From: Kushneria konosiri
GTDB lineage: Bacteria; Pseudomonadota; Gammaproteobacteria; Pseudomonadales; Halomonadaceae
DNA: 64,000 nt
Assembly: GCF_002155145.1 (NCBI RefSeq)
Contig: NZ_CP021323.1
Span: forward strand, 1,116,001 to 1,180,000
Direction: 5' to 3'
Positions 33,952-43,912 of this stretch are shown in pieces. Every line of letters starts with the position of its first letter. Position 1 is the stretch's first letter. Below the pieces are notes generated by a model that saw only the letters and a list, made by a program, of their open reading frames with translations, had not been told where the DNA came from and did not search any database. A program made the translations under genes and the position numbers.

Positions 33952-34902
33952 ATGTCCTTACCGAAGCAGCCGTCCTCCGGGTCGGCCACCGTCTACAACT
34001 ATGGCTCGATCAATATCGACCATGTCTATCGTGTCCCGCATCTGGTGCGTCCCGGCGAGACCCTCTCCAGCACTGATTACCAGATCGTGCTGGGCGGCAA
34101 GGGTGCCAATCAGACCATCGCGCTGGCGCGGGCCGGTGGGCAGGTGAGCCACTGGGGACAGCTTGGCCGTGCCGACGACTGGGCGCTGGAGACCCTGAAG
34201 GACGCCGGCGCCGATATCGATGACGTAGCGCTGCTGGAAAGTGCCAGCGGCCATACCGTGATCCAGGTCGACGACGAGGGGGAAAACGCCATCGTGCTGT
34301 TCGGTGGTACCAATCAGAGTTTTACGTCCGAGCGGATCGATGAGCTGCTGACCGGTGCCGACAAGGGCGGCTGGCTGCTGCTGCAAAACGAGTGCAACGA
34401 TATTGACGTCGTGATTCGTCAGGCGCTCGAGCGCGGATTGAAGGTCGCCTTCAATCCCGCACCGATGACGCCGGCCATTCGCGAATTGCCCCTGAAGGAT
34501 CTCGCGCTGTTGTTCGTCAACCGGGGCGAAGCTGCCGCGCTGGTGGACATCGACGAGCAAAGCGATGCCGACGCCCTGATCGAGGCGCTTCAAACGGCAC
34601 TACCGGGCGTCAATATCGTGCTGACGCTGGGCTCGGAAGGGGCCTGGCGCATCGACGGCGAACGTGGTGACACCCTGTACCAGCCGGCGCGTCCGGTACA
34701 GGCCGTCGATACGACCGGTGCCGGTGACACGTTCATCGGCTATTACATGGCCGCCCTGCAGGCGGGCAACGATGCCTCTACCTGCCTGGAGCGCGCTACC
34801 GCGGCCGCCGCACTGGCCGTGCAACGTGCTGGTGCGGCCACCGGCATCCCGACGGTCGATGAGGTCGAAACCTTCCTGAAGATCGCTGCCCGCCCGTCAT
34901 GA
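33952..34902 (+). CDS. ribokinase (PfkB family)
   Basis: A 316-residue PfkB carbohydrate kinase. GGKGANQTIALARAG (PfkB signature 1) and DTTGAGDTFIGYY (signature 2 with catalytic Asp and the anion hole) are present, with GSINIDHVYRV for the sugar site. Ribose is the likely substrate, but other pentoses or nucleosides are possible; no ribose transporter lies nearby. A strong bidirectional terminator follows directly. Confidence 0.88.
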   Translation: MSLPKQPSSGSATVYNYGSINIDHVYRVPHLVRPGETLSSTDYQIVLGGKGANQTIALARAGGQVSHWGQLGRADDWALETLKDAGADIDDVALLESASGHTVIQVDDEGENAIVLFGGTNQSFTSERIDELLTGADKGGWLLLQNECNDIDVVIRQALERGLKVAFNPAPMTPAIRELPLKDLALLFVNRGEAAALVDIDEQSDADALIEALQTALPGVNIVLTLGSEGAWRIDGERGDTLYQPARPVQAVDTTGAGDTFIGYYMAALQAGNDASTCLERATAAAALAVQRAGAATGIPTVDEVETFLKIAARPS

Positions 34903-34928
34903 GCCACACTCGCCACCGCTTCATGACA

Positions 34929-34964
34929 TAAAAAAGGCCCCGCCAATGGCGGGGCCTTTTTTTC
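34929..34964. terminator. bidirectional terminator between ribokinase and gabT
   Basis: AAAAAGGCCCCGCC and GGCGGGGCCTTTTTTT pair around AATG. There are T runs on both strands, so it serves both convergent genes. Confidence 0.95.
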
Positions 34965-34994
34965 AAGCGCTCGGATCATGCATGCGCTGGTGAC

Positions 34995-36272
34995 TTACGA
35001 CTGACCACTCATTTCCTTCAGCATGGATTCGATCAGATCCATCCCTTCACACAGCACGTCATCGCTGATGGTGACCGGCATCAAAAAGCGGATCGTGTTG
35101 CCATAGAGGCCGCAGGACAGCAGGATCAGGCCACGTTCGCGCGCCGTCTTGCAGAGCTTGCCGGCAAGCTCCGTATCAGGCTCGCCATCGGCGCGGACCA
35201 GATCGAAGGCGGCCATCGCCCCCAGATGGCGCGAGTTGCGCACGCAGTCAAACGAGCGTTCCAGCGTCTGGAACCGCTCACCGAGCTTGTCGCCCAGCGC
35301 CTGACTCTTCTCGAGGATGTTTTCCTCTTCGAACACTTCCAGCACGGCCAGAACAGCGGCACAGGAGACCGGGCTACCGGTATAGGTACCGCCAAGCGAA
35401 TTGCCGCCCGAGGCATCCATCACACGATCGGTACCGACCACGGCCGAAATCGGCATGCCATCGCCCATGCTCTTGGCCATGGTCATGATGTCGGGCTCAA
35501 CGCCGGTATGCTCGATGGCAAACATCTTGCCGGTACGGCCGAAGCCGGACTGCACTTCATCGACGATCAGCAAAATGCCGTGTTCGTCGCAGATCTCACG
35601 CAGTGCCTTCATGAAGCTCGGTGAAGCAGCATGGAAACCGCCTTCGCCCAGCACCGGCTCGATGACGATCGCGGCCGTGTCCTTCGGGTTGGCATCGGTC
35701 TTGAAGGTCATCTTCAGGCCGCGCAGTGCGTCTTCCTCGCTGACACCGATTGATTCGACCGGATAGGGCGCGCGATAGACCTGCCCCGGCATGGGACCGA
35801 AATCGGTGCGATAGGGGGCGACCTTGCCGTTCATGGCCATGGTCATGAACGTGCGGCCGTGATAGCCGCCGGTGAAACAGATCACGCCCGAGCGGCCGGT
35901 CGCGGCGCGCGCGACCTTGACGGCGTTTTCCAGCGCCTCGGCACCGGAGTTGGCCAGCATGACCTTGGCATGTCCGCGTACCGGCGTGATGTGACTGAGC
36001 TTCTCGGCCACCTTCACGTAGCCCTCATAGGGCATGACGGTCTGGCAGGTATGCATGACCTTGTCGAGCTGTGCCTTGACGGCCTCGATTACCTTCGGGT
36101 GACGATGGCCGATATTGAGCACACCAATACCGCCGGCAAAATCGATAAAGCGCTTGCCATCGACGTCCCACAGTTCGGCGTTCTCGGCACGGTCGGCAAA
36201 ATGACCATCCGGACTTGCCGCGCCGTTGGCGACGTAGCGTTTTTTAAGCTCATTGAGTTCATTATTATTCAT
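34995..36272 (-). CDS. gabT: 4-aminobutyrate aminotransferase
   Basis: This PLP enzyme transfers the amino group of GABA to 2-oxoglutarate, giving succinate semialdehyde. The 425-residue protein has the class III features: SGAEALENAVKVARAATGR, IIVDEVQSGFGRTGK (PLP Asp) and the Schiff-base lysine in MTMAKSMGDGMPISAVVG (about residue 268). It is the last gene of a three-gene minus-strand operon with gabD (26-base gap) and a permease; that set makes GABA use the most likely role, although 5-aminovalerate is a possible second substrate. Confidence 0.94.
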   Translation of the reverse strand: MNNNELNELKKRYVANGAASPDGHFADRAENAELWDVDGKRFIDFAGGIGVLNIGHRHPKVIEAVKAQLDKVMHTCQTVMPYEGYVKVAEKLSHITPVRGHAKVMLANSGAEALENAVKVARAATGRSGVICFTGGYHGRTFMTMAMNGKVAPYRTDFGPMPGQVYRAPYPVESIGVSEEDALRGLKMTFKTDANPKDTAAIVIEPVLGEGGFHAASPSFMKALREICDEHGILLIVDEVQSGFGRTGKMFAIEHTGVEPDIMTMAKSMGDGMPISAVVGTDRVMDASGGNSLGGTYTGSPVSCAAVLAVLEVFEEENILEKSQALGDKLGERFQTLERSFDCVRNSRHLGAMAAFDLVRADGEPDTELAGKLCKTARERGLILLSCGLYGNTIRFLMPVTISDDVLCEGMDLIESMLKEMSGQS

Positions 36273-36298
36273 GCGCGATCTCCTTTGATATGCAGCAA

Positions 36299-37747
36299 TT
36301 ACAGCCCGCCGAGACAGACATACTTGAGCTCGGTAAACTCCTCCAGCCCGTGGTGCGAACCCTCTCGACCCAGTCCTGACTCCTTGATACCGCCAAACGG
36401 GGCCAGCTCGGTCGACAACAGCCCTTCGTTGACGGCGACCATGCCGTACTCGAGCGCCTCCATCACCTGCCAGATGCGCTTGTAGTCGCGGGCATAGAAG
36501 TAGGCCGCCAGGCCAAAGGGCGTATCGTTGGCCATCGCAATGGCCTGATCATCCTGGTCGAAACGAAACACTGCCGCCAATGGCCCGAAGGTCTCTTCCC
36601 GAGCCACGGCCATCTCGGGGGTGACATCGGCCAGCACGGTCGGGGCGTAAAACGAGTGTCCCAGCGCGTGCGCCTGTCCACCTTCTACCAGTCGAGCGCC
36701 CTTGTCGAGCGCATCGCTGACATGGACACTGACCTTGTCGACGGCCGCCTGGTTGATCAGCGGTCCAATGATCGTGCCCTCTTCCATGCCGTTGCCAACC
36801 TTGAGTTCCCGCACGCGAGCGGCGAGCTTCTCAACGAAGGCATCGTAGACGCTGGACTGCACCAGAAAGCGGTTGGTGCATACGCAGGTCTGGCCGGCAT
36901 TGCGGTACTTGGAGGCAATCGCGCCTTCAACCGCGGCATCAAGGTCGGCATCGTCAAACACGATAAAGGGCGCGTTGCCCCCCAGCTCCATGGCCGTTTT
37001 CTTGACGGTGGAGGCACACTGCGCCAGCAGTTTCTTGCCGACCGGCGTGGAACCCGTGAAGGAGACCTTGCGCACTCTCGGGTCGGTAGTCAGCACTTCG
37101 CCCACTGCGGCAGGGCTTTTGGCGGTGACCACATTGATCGCCCCCTGCGGAATGCCGGCTTCCAGCGCCAGCGCGGCGAGTGCCAGCGCGGTCAACGGCG
37201 TCGCCTCGGCCGGCTTGATCACGACCGTACAGCCGGCCGCCAGCGCCGGCGCGCATTTGCGAGTGATCATCGCCAGCGGGAAGTTCCAGGGCGTGATGGC
37301 CGCGACCACGCCGATCGGCTCGCGCATGACCAGAATGCGCTTGTCCGCGCCGTGCCCCGGCAGGGTCTCGCCGGCGATGCGCTTGGCTTCTTCAGCGTAG
37401 AACTCGATAAACGAGGCGCCATAGCCGACTTCACCGCGGGCTTCCGCCAGCGGCTTGCCCTGCTCCAGCGTCATCAGGCGCGCCAGAGCGTCGGTATTTT
37501 CAACCACCAGGTCAAACCAGCGGCGCAGCAGACGCGAGCGCTCTTTTGCCGGCACCTTGCGCCAGTCGGCCATTGCCGTCTCGGCGGCCGCGACTGCCGC
37601 GCGAGTCTCCTCGGCGCCGAGATCGGCCACGTTGGCGACCAGCTCCCCGGTCGCCGGGTTGTTGACGGCAAACTGCTGCCGGCCTTCCTGCCACTGATCA
37701 CCGATCAGGGCGGCGGCACGCTGGTTCTTGAACTCGATATCAAACAT
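36299..37747 (-). CDS. gabD: succinate-semialdehyde dehydrogenase
   Basis: The 482-residue aldehyde dehydrogenase oxidises succinate semialdehyde to succinate with NAD(P). Motifs: TPWNFPLAMI, ELGGNAPFIVFDDADLD (catalytic Glu) and KYRNAGQTCVCTNRFLVQ (catalytic Cys with a nearby second Cys, the redox pair known in SSADH), about residues 250-290. It is the middle gene of the GABA operon, 22 bases after the permease and 26 before gabT. Confidence 0.94.
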   Translation of the reverse strand: MFDIEFKNQRAAALIGDQWQEGRQQFAVNNPATGELVANVADLGAEETRAAVAAAETAMADWRKVPAKERSRLLRRWFDLVVENTDALARLMTLEQGKPLAEARGEVGYGASFIEFYAEEAKRIAGETLPGHGADKRILVMREPIGVVAAITPWNFPLAMITRKCAPALAAGCTVVIKPAEATPLTALALAALALEAGIPQGAINVVTAKSPAAVGEVLTTDPRVRKVSFTGSTPVGKKLLAQCASTVKKTAMELGGNAPFIVFDDADLDAAVEGAIASKYRNAGQTCVCTNRFLVQSSVYDAFVEKLAARVRELKVGNGMEEGTIIGPLINQAAVDKVSVHVSDALDKGARLVEGGQAHALGHSFYAPTVLADVTPEMAVAREETFGPLAAVFRFDQDDQAIAMANDTPFGLAAYFYARDYKRIWQVMEALEYGMVAVNEGLLSTELAPFGGIKESGLGREGSHHGLEEFTELKYVCLGGL

Positions 37748-37769
37748 TGTCTACCTCATGGATATGATG

Positions 37770-39191
37770 TCAGCGGTGATAAACGTCCTGCATGACCCGG
37801 TCACTGAACGCTCGTCCATAGCGGTTGAGCGCAAAGAAATACATCGCCAGACCCAGAATCATCCAGCCTCCGAACACCCCCCACTCAATACCGGTCAGCG
37901 CCGACGGGCTACCCGGCAGATAAAGACAGGCCATACCCAGTGACAGCAGCACCGCCAGCGCGCCGACCACACGACCATTGCTCACCCTGAAGGGACGATC
38001 CATCCCGGGCTCACGCTTTCGAAGCACCATGAAGGACAGCGCCACGAACAGATAGGCGATCACGATGCCCAGACCGCCGGCATCCACCAGCCACACCATG
38101 GCCGGGCGGCCCATGAAGGGCGCAATCGTCGACAACAGACCGATCATGATGATGGCATTGGTCGGTGTCTTGTACTTCGGATGCAGCTTGCCCAGAAAGG
38201 CCGGCAGCATGCCAGAGTGCGCCAGCGCATAGATCGCTCGTGATCCGCCGATATAAAACGCATTCCAGCTGGTGATGATGCCGGCAATGCCTGCCAGAAC
38301 CATCAGCTTGCTGCCCCATACGCTGCCCATGACGGCCACCATGGCATCCGGGACGGACAGCGAGCTGCCTTCAAGCGCCGGCTGATCCAGCATCAGACTG
38401 GTGCCCAGCACGATCAGCGCATACCAGGCCACCGCCATCAGCACCGACGCAATCAGCACCTTGCCGATATCGCGAAACGGCAGATCGATCTCCTCGGCCG
38501 CCTGCGGGATCACGTCAAAACCCACGAACAGAAAGGGCGCCATGACCAGCACCGCCATGATGCCGCCGGCGAACCCGCCGCTGGACTCATGGTTGAACAG
38601 CGGCGTCATGTTGGCGGCCTCACCGGTAAAGAGCGCGCCGGTGATAAACAGCACACCCACCACCAGAATCAGCCCGGTCACCAGTTTCTGGATCAGCGCC
38701 GCGGTGGTGATGCCGACATAGTTGATCGCCATCATGATCAGCGAGCCGATGACACCGACGGCCACCCAGCTGGCCTTGACGTCCCAGCCGGCGACGGTCC
38801 AGAGATGGCCCACGTCATAGCCCGGAACAAGCTGCTCGACCACGGTGGGCAGGGCTACCGCCTCAAAGGAAACGACGCTCACATAGCCCAGCACGATGCT
38901 CCAGGTACAGACAAAGGAGGCAAAGTGGCCGAGTGCGCGATAGCTGTAGACGTGCTCACCGCCCACCTTGGGCATGGCGGCCGCCAGCTCGGCGTAGGTC
39001 AGCCCGACCAGCAGGACCGCAATACCACCGATGATAAAGGCGATGATGGCACCAAGACTGCCGGCATCAAGAATCGCGCCGCCGGTCAAAACGATCCAGC
39101 CCCAGCCGATCATGGCGCCGAAGGCCAGTGCCAGGACATCGGTGCGTGCCAGAACGCGCACCAGCTCGCGTGGTTTGGTTGTGCTCTGCAT
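37770..39191 (-). CDS. APC family amino-acid permease (probable GABA uptake)
   Basis: A 473-residue permease with about 12 membrane segments and the APC opening LALAFGAMIGWGWIVLTGGAIL. It is the first gene of the operon with gabD and gabT, so GABA or a related omega-amino acid is the likely cargo. It is not closely like E. coli GabP in what I can see, so the gene symbol is withheld. Its promoter faces the MocR-like regulator gene. Confidence 0.87.
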   Translation of the reverse strand: MQSTTKPRELVRVLARTDVLALAFGAMIGWGWIVLTGGAILDAGSLGAIIAFIIGGIAVLLVGLTYAELAAAMPKVGGEHVYSYRALGHFASFVCTWSIVLGYVSVVSFEAVALPTVVEQLVPGYDVGHLWTVAGWDVKASWVAVGVIGSLIMMAINYVGITTAALIQKLVTGLILVVGVLFITGALFTGEAANMTPLFNHESSGGFAGGIMAVLVMAPFLFVGFDVIPQAAEEIDLPFRDIGKVLIASVLMAVAWYALIVLGTSLMLDQPALEGSSLSVPDAMVAVMGSVWGSKLMVLAGIAGIITSWNAFYIGGSRAIYALAHSGMLPAFLGKLHPKYKTPTNAIIMIGLLSTIAPFMGRPAMVWLVDAGGLGIVIAYLFVALSFMVLRKREPGMDRPFRVSNGRVVGALAVLLSLGMACLYLPGSPSALTGIEWGVFGGWMILGLAMYFFALNRYGRAFSDRVMQDVYHR

Positions 39192-39281
39192 AGGATTTAT
39201 CCGTCATTATTGTGATCTTTCAGGGCCGGGAGGATGTTGTGCCATGTCACGCGGCCTGTTGTGTCTCCCTGCTCACACGCT

Positions 39282-39334
39282 ACCACTGTCCTGCGCCGGG
39301 TACATGAACCACTTGAGCGTTCGGGTAGACCACT
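39282..39334. promoter_or_regulatory. three ACCACT direct repeats, possible MocR operator
   Basis: ACCACT occurs at 39282, 39308 and 39329 in the gap between the permease and the MocR-like gene, spaced 26 and 21 bases. MocR/GabR proteins bind direct repeats upstream of their targets, so this is a candidate, but six-base repeats are weak evidence. Confidence 0.3.
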
Positions 39335-39391
39335 ACTGAAGTTCCCCACCATAATGACCTTCTCGCCCGCTACCCTGCCCGGACCCGTATC

Positions 39392-40823
39392 ATGCAGCGA
39401 TCTGTCGAAGAGGCTCTGAGCGATATCGAAATGGCCTGGCAACGCCAGCCCGACCGGCTGAGCAAGCAGGTACGTCTGGAGCAGGCCCTGACGACGCTGA
39501 TCGAGCAGCAGTGGGTCGATGGTCAGCGTCTGCCGGCCCATCGTCATATCTGTGAGCGTCTGGGCGTGGCGCGTAATACCCTGCATCGAGCTTTTGCAGT
39601 CGCGCCGGCTGCTGGCGACCCAGCACGGCCGCGGCAGCTGGAGTCGCCGCCAGGGCGCATCACCCGCCACGGCGCAGGCCGAGCCGGCGGCGCTGTCGCA
39701 GCGGGCGCAACGGATTCTGGGCACCAGCGGTGCCAGCCCGATCCAGAGTGGCGCCTTCGTGCCCGGCATTCCCGACATCGCCCGCTTTCCCATGCGGCGC
39801 TGGCGCACGCTCTACGCCACCCTGACCGTGCCGCAAAACGCACTGCTGCTCTCCTACTCCAGCGGTGGCTACGGGCCGTTAAAACGCGAGATCGCTGATT
39901 TTCTGCGTCGCGGTCGCGGCATCGAATGTGCCCTGGAACAGATCATCATTACCGATGGCACCCACCACGGGCTGGAGCTCTGCGCCCTGGCGCTGGCCGA
40001 TCACGGCGACCGGGTAGTGATGGACTCGCCCTGCTACTGGGGTGCTCGCAACGTCTTTCAGGCCACGGGGCTTGGCATCGAGCAGTGCCGCTGGCAGCCC
40101 GGCAGCGGCCATGTCGACATGTCAGTGATCGCCCCCGCCCCGCGACTCTTGTATCTGACCGGTGCCCGTCACTATCCGCTGAGCGTGCCGGTGCCGATCG
40201 AGGACAAGCGCGCGCTGGTCGAGCACCTGTCACCCGATATTGTGATCGAGGACGATTACGAATTTCTTGAGACCGGCCATCGAGAGCTGCTCTTCTCCCC
40301 GGATGACGGCCATTCCATTCTGGCCGGATCGTTTTCCAAGCTGATGTTTCCGGGGCTGAGGCTTGGCTATCTGGTCGTGCCCCGCGCACTGAGCAGTGCC
40401 ATCAACAAGCTCAGAAGCGAGATCTTTCGAGAAGGGCGCATGCTGGATCAGGCCGTGCTGGCAAGGTTCATGGCCGATGGCGACCTGGATCGCTGGTGTC
40501 GTCGGATCAACCGGGACTATCTCCAGCGCCAGCATACCCTGCATGACCTGCTGGTCGACCTGCCGGGCGTGATCGATATCTCACTACCGGCGGGTACCAT
40601 TACGCTGTGCGTGACATTGGCAGGCGACATTGATGATGTGCGCCTGTCACGTTATCTGCTCAACCATTACCGGCTGGTGGTCAAGCCGCTCAGCCCGGTC
40701 TGTGCTGACGATGATTCTCGTCGCGGGCTGGTACTGGGCATCGGCATGGTCGAGGGCGAGACGCTGGAACGGCTGGGACAGCAGCTTGCCGAGGGTATTC
40801 GCCGATTTGTCGAGGGCCGTTAG
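39392..40823 (+). pseudogene. MocR/GabR family regulator (GntR-HTH plus aminotransferase), frameshifted
   Basis: The winged helix (QVRLEQALTTLIEQQWVDGQ ... HICERLGVARNTLHRAF) is in one frame, and the rest (LLQSRRLLATQHGRGSW and the whole fold-type I aminotransferase domain, with IITDGTHHGLEL, VIEDDYEFLE and the PLP lysine in GSFSKLMFPGLRLGYL) in another. Compared with GntR proteins about three residues are missing between HRA and LQSRR. The data fit loss of eight bases near 39590, possibly one copy of a GAGCTT-containing direct repeat. It is divergent from the GABA operon, so it probably was its GabR-like activator. About 479 residues if intact. Confidence 0.87.
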
Positions 40824-40859
40824 CGACCCGCACCTGCCCTCCCCGGACCACCGCTGTCG

Positions 40860-42032
40860 TCAGGCGTTCTGGCTAAAGGTTTCACCTCGAACGGCCACGT
40901 TACTGGCGTCAGCAGCCTCATTGCGAATGCGCGCCTCGGTCTCGGGGTCAAAGGCCACCATGCGCGAGACATCGAAGGCAAAGCGGGTTGACTGTCCCGG
41001 ACTCAAGGGTAACCCTGGGCGCATGCGGGCGTTGATGCTGCGCCCGCCCAGTTGCGTCACCACGTAAAGATCCGCACCGGTGGGCTCGACCAGCGACACC
41101 TCGAGCGTCGCCTCATGGATGTCACCCTCCTCATGATTGGCGCTGGCCGGGTCGGTGATGGCCTCCGGACGTAGCCCGAGCATCACGTCCCGATCACACC
41201 ACGCCTCAAGCGCCGCGCGATCACGCACGATCGGCAGCGTGACGTCGCCCGACGGTGATGCCATGCGGGCCACCAGCGTCCCGTCGTGGCGCTCAATGCG
41301 GGCAGTGACCAGATTCATCGAGGGCGAGCCCATGAAACCCGCCACGAACAGGTTGTTGGGGTCATCGTAGACCGACTGCGGCGTGCCCAGTTGCTGCAGC
41401 TCGCCGCCGCGCATCACGGCGATGCGACTCGCCAGCGTCATCGCCTCGATCTGGTCGTGGGTGACGTAAACGATGGTGGTGCCCAGGCGCTGATGGAGCT
41501 GCTTGATCTCGGTGCGCATGTCGACACGCAGCTTGGCGTCCAGATTCGACAGGGGCTCGTCAAACAAAAAAAGCTGCGGTTCACGCACCAGCGCCCGCCC
41601 CATGGCCACGCGCTGGCGCTGACCACCGGAAAGCTGGGCCGGCTTGCGGTTCAACAGGTTCTCGATCTGTAAAAGCTCGGCGGCACGCTGGATCGCCTCG
41701 CGGCGTTTGGCCTTCGGGACCTTGCGCATCTCGAGGCCGAAACCGATGTTGCCGGCCACCGTCATGCTCGGATAAAGCGCATAGGACTGAAACACCATGG
41801 CGATATCGCGTCGCGACGGATGCAGATCGTTGATCCGCTCACCGTTGAGCAGAAGCTCACCTTCGCTGATGGCATCAAGCCCCGCGATCATGTTCAAAAG
41901 GGTCGACTTGCCACAGCCGGACGGCCCGACCAGCACCAGAAAATCGCCCTTCTCGATGGCGATGTCGATGCCCTTGAGCACATGGGTGTCGCCAAAGCGC
42001 TTGTGGACGTTGTGAATATGTAAAAAGCTCAT
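40860..42032 (-). CDS. sugar ABC transporter ATPase (MalK/UgpC type)
   Basis: The 390-residue ATPase has Walker A GPSGCGKST, the Q-loop, signature LSGGQRQRVAMGRALVREP, Walker B LFLFDEPLSNLDAKLR and a C-terminal TOBE/MalK-like domain (from about residue 240). It energises uptake through the two permeases upstream on the same strand. The MalK-like tail could allow it to serve other sugar importers. Seven bases separate it from the second permease gene. Confidence 0.95.
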   Translation of the reverse strand: MSFLHIHNVHKRFGDTHVLKGIDIAIEKGDFLVLVGPSGCGKSTLLNMIAGLDAISEGELLLNGERINDLHPSRRDIAMVFQSYALYPSMTVAGNIGFGLEMRKVPKAKRREAIQRAAELLQIENLLNRKPAQLSGGQRQRVAMGRALVREPQLFLFDEPLSNLDAKLRVDMRTEIKQLHQRLGTTIVYVTHDQIEAMTLASRIAVMRGGELQQLGTPQSVYDDPNNLFVAGFMGSPSMNLVTARIERHDGTLVARMASPSGDVTLPIVRDRAALEAWCDRDVMLGLRPEAITDPASANHEEGDIHEATLEVSLVEPTGADLYVVTQLGGRSINARMRPGLPLSPGQSTRFAFDVSRMVAFDPETEARIRNEAADASNVAVRGETFSQNA

Positions 42033-42039
42033 GAATGCC

Positions 42040-42915
42040 TCAACCCTTGACCGATCCCGACATCAGACCGCGCAGAAAGTATTTGCCCGCCAGGATGTAG
42101 ACGATCAGCGTCGGCACCGCCGCCACCATCGCCGCCGCCATGTTGACGTTATACGCCTTCACACCCGTGGAACTGTTGACCAGATTGTTAAGTGCCACCG
42201 TGATCGGCGCGCTATCGCCGGAGGTAAAGGAGACGCCGAACAGAAAGTCGTTCCAGACATTGGTGAACTGCCAGATGATCGTCACCACGATGATCGGAAT
42301 CGAGGCCGGCAGCAGAATGCGAAAAAAGATGGTGAAAAAGCCCGCACCATCGAGCTTGGCCGCGCGCACCAGCTCGTCGGGAAAGCTCTCGTAGAAGTTG
42401 CGAAAGAACAGCGTCGTAAAGCCGATCCCGTAGACGATGTGTACCAGCACCAGTCCGGTGGTGCTGTTGGCGATGTGCAGGATCCCCAGCACTCGCGCCA
42501 TCGGCAGCAGGATGATCTGAAACGGAATGAAGCAGCTGAACAGAACTAACCCGAAAACGATCTTGTGGCCGCGAAAGCGCCACTTGGTCAGCACGTAACC
42601 GTTGAACGCCCCCAGAAGCCCCGAGATCAGCACCGCCGGCACCACGATCCTGATACTGTTGAAGAAATAGCCGTGCACGCCGCTGCACTCGAGACCGATG
42701 CAGGCACTGCCCCACGCCTCGCGCCATGGCGCGAAGGTCCAGGTCTCGGGCAGCGCCAGCATGTTGCCCTGATGAATCTCCTCAAGCGGCTTGAAGGAGG
42801 TCACCAGCATCACATAGAGCGGCATCAGATAGGCGATCGCAAACACGGCGAGCACGGCGTAGAGCAGCGCCCGGCCAAGGGTGTTGCGACGCGCCACGGT
42901 GGTAGCGGCACTCAT
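42040..42915 (-). CDS. sugar ABC transporter permease (MalG/GtsC type)
   Basis: A 291-residue inner-membrane permease with six helices and the EAA loop LVRAAKLDGAGFFTIFFRILLP. A cysteine pair in the first periplasmic loop (GSACIGLECSGVHG) is a detail also found in glucose-type transporters. Its start overlaps the stop of the upstream permease by four bases (ATGA type). Confidence 0.94.
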   Translation of the reverse strand: MSAATTVARRNTLGRALLYAVLAVFAIAYLMPLYVMLVTSFKPLEEIHQGNMLALPETWTFAPWREAWGSACIGLECSGVHGYFFNSIRIVVPAVLISGLLGAFNGYVLTKWRFRGHKIVFGLVLFSCFIPFQIILLPMARVLGILHIANSTTGLVLVHIVYGIGFTTLFFRNFYESFPDELVRAAKLDGAGFFTIFFRILLPASIPIIVVTIIWQFTNVWNDFLFGVSFTSGDSAPITVALNNLVNSSTGVKAYNVNMAAAMVAAVPTLIVYILAGKYFLRGLMSGSVKG

Positions 42916-43811
42916 GATCGAGGCTCCCTCAGTTCACTGTAGAGATAGGGGATGATCAGCGCGGCAATGACCGCCAGCATGAACACGGCGCTGGCCGCGG
43001 CGATGCCCATCTCGTTGCGCGAAAACGCATAGGAGTACATGAAGGTCGCCGGCACTGCGGTGGCATTGCCCGGGCCACCGCCGGTCATGGCCACGATCAG
43101 ATCGAAGCTCTTGATCGCCAGATGCGCCAGCACCACGATCGCGCTCAGAAAGACCGGACGCAGCTGGGGAATAATGATGCGTAAATAGATTTTCCAGGTC
43201 GGCGCGCCGTCGATCTGGGCGGCCTTGATCATTTCGCCATCAATACCCCGAAGACCTGCCAGGAACATCGCCATGATAAAGCCGGTCGCCTGCCAGACGG
43301 CGGCGATCACGACGGTATAGATCGCCATTCTGGCGTCGATCAGCCAGTTGAAACTGAAACTCTCCCAGCCGAGCGAGTGCATGGTGCGCTCAAGCCCCAG
43401 TCCAGGATTGAGAAACCACTGCCAGGCCGTGCCGGTGACGATAAACGACAGCGCCATCGGATAGAGATAAATGGTTCGCAGCGCTCCCTCGGCGCGAATG
43501 CGCTGATCCAGCAAAATCGCCAGCAATAGCCCCAGAGCGGTGCAGGTCACGATATAGAGCAGCCCGAACACCCAGATGTTGTGCAGCGCAATGCCCCAGG
43601 TCCAGGAAGACCACAGCCGCGACCACTGCCGGGTACCGGCCCAGGTGTAGTCCGGCAGCATCCCCGAGTCGCTAAAGGAGATCCAGGTCGTCCAGAGAAT
43701 GAAGCCGTAGACGAAAAAGAGCACCAGCACGAACGACGGCGCAAGCACAAGCCTTGGCAGCCAGTGCTGCAGGCGATCGCCGATGCCCCGCGAAGAGGGT
43801 GGTTTCGACAT
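42912..43811 (-). CDS. sugar ABC transporter permease (MalF/GtsB type)
   Basis: A 299-residue permease with six helices and the EAA loop EMIKAAQIDGAPTWKIYLRIIIP. It precedes the MalG-like permease with a four-base overlap and follows the binding-protein gene across an intergenic stem-loop at 43835-43858. Confidence 0.94.
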   Translation of the reverse strand: MSKPPSSRGIGDRLQHWLPRLVLAPSFVLVLFFVYGFILWTTWISFSDSGMLPDYTWAGTRQWSRLWSSWTWGIALHNIWVFGLLYIVTCTALGLLLAILLDQRIRAEGALRTIYLYPMALSFIVTGTAWQWFLNPGLGLERTMHSLGWESFSFNWLIDARMAIYTVVIAAVWQATGFIMAMFLAGLRGIDGEMIKAAQIDGAPTWKIYLRIIIPQLRPVFLSAIVVLAHLAIKSFDLIVAMTGGGPGNATAVPATFMYSYAFSRNEMGIAAASAVFMLAVIAALIIPYLYSELREPRS

Positions 43812-43834
43812 CGAAAACCTCGGGTCAGGATCAT

Positions 43835-43858
43835 GGCCCCGCCGGGGATGGCGGGGCC
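43835..43858 (-). terminator. intra-operon stem-loop after the binding-protein gene
   Basis: GGCCCCGCC and GGCGGGGCC pair around a six-base loop, with no T run. Such a structure after a binding-protein gene usually protects its mRNA or reduces read-through, so that the binding protein is made in excess over the permeases. Confidence 0.7.
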
Positions 43859-43912
43859 GGATGCGTCACATCACTACTCGATCAGAACGACCGGACCAGA
43901 AACACGACGCGA

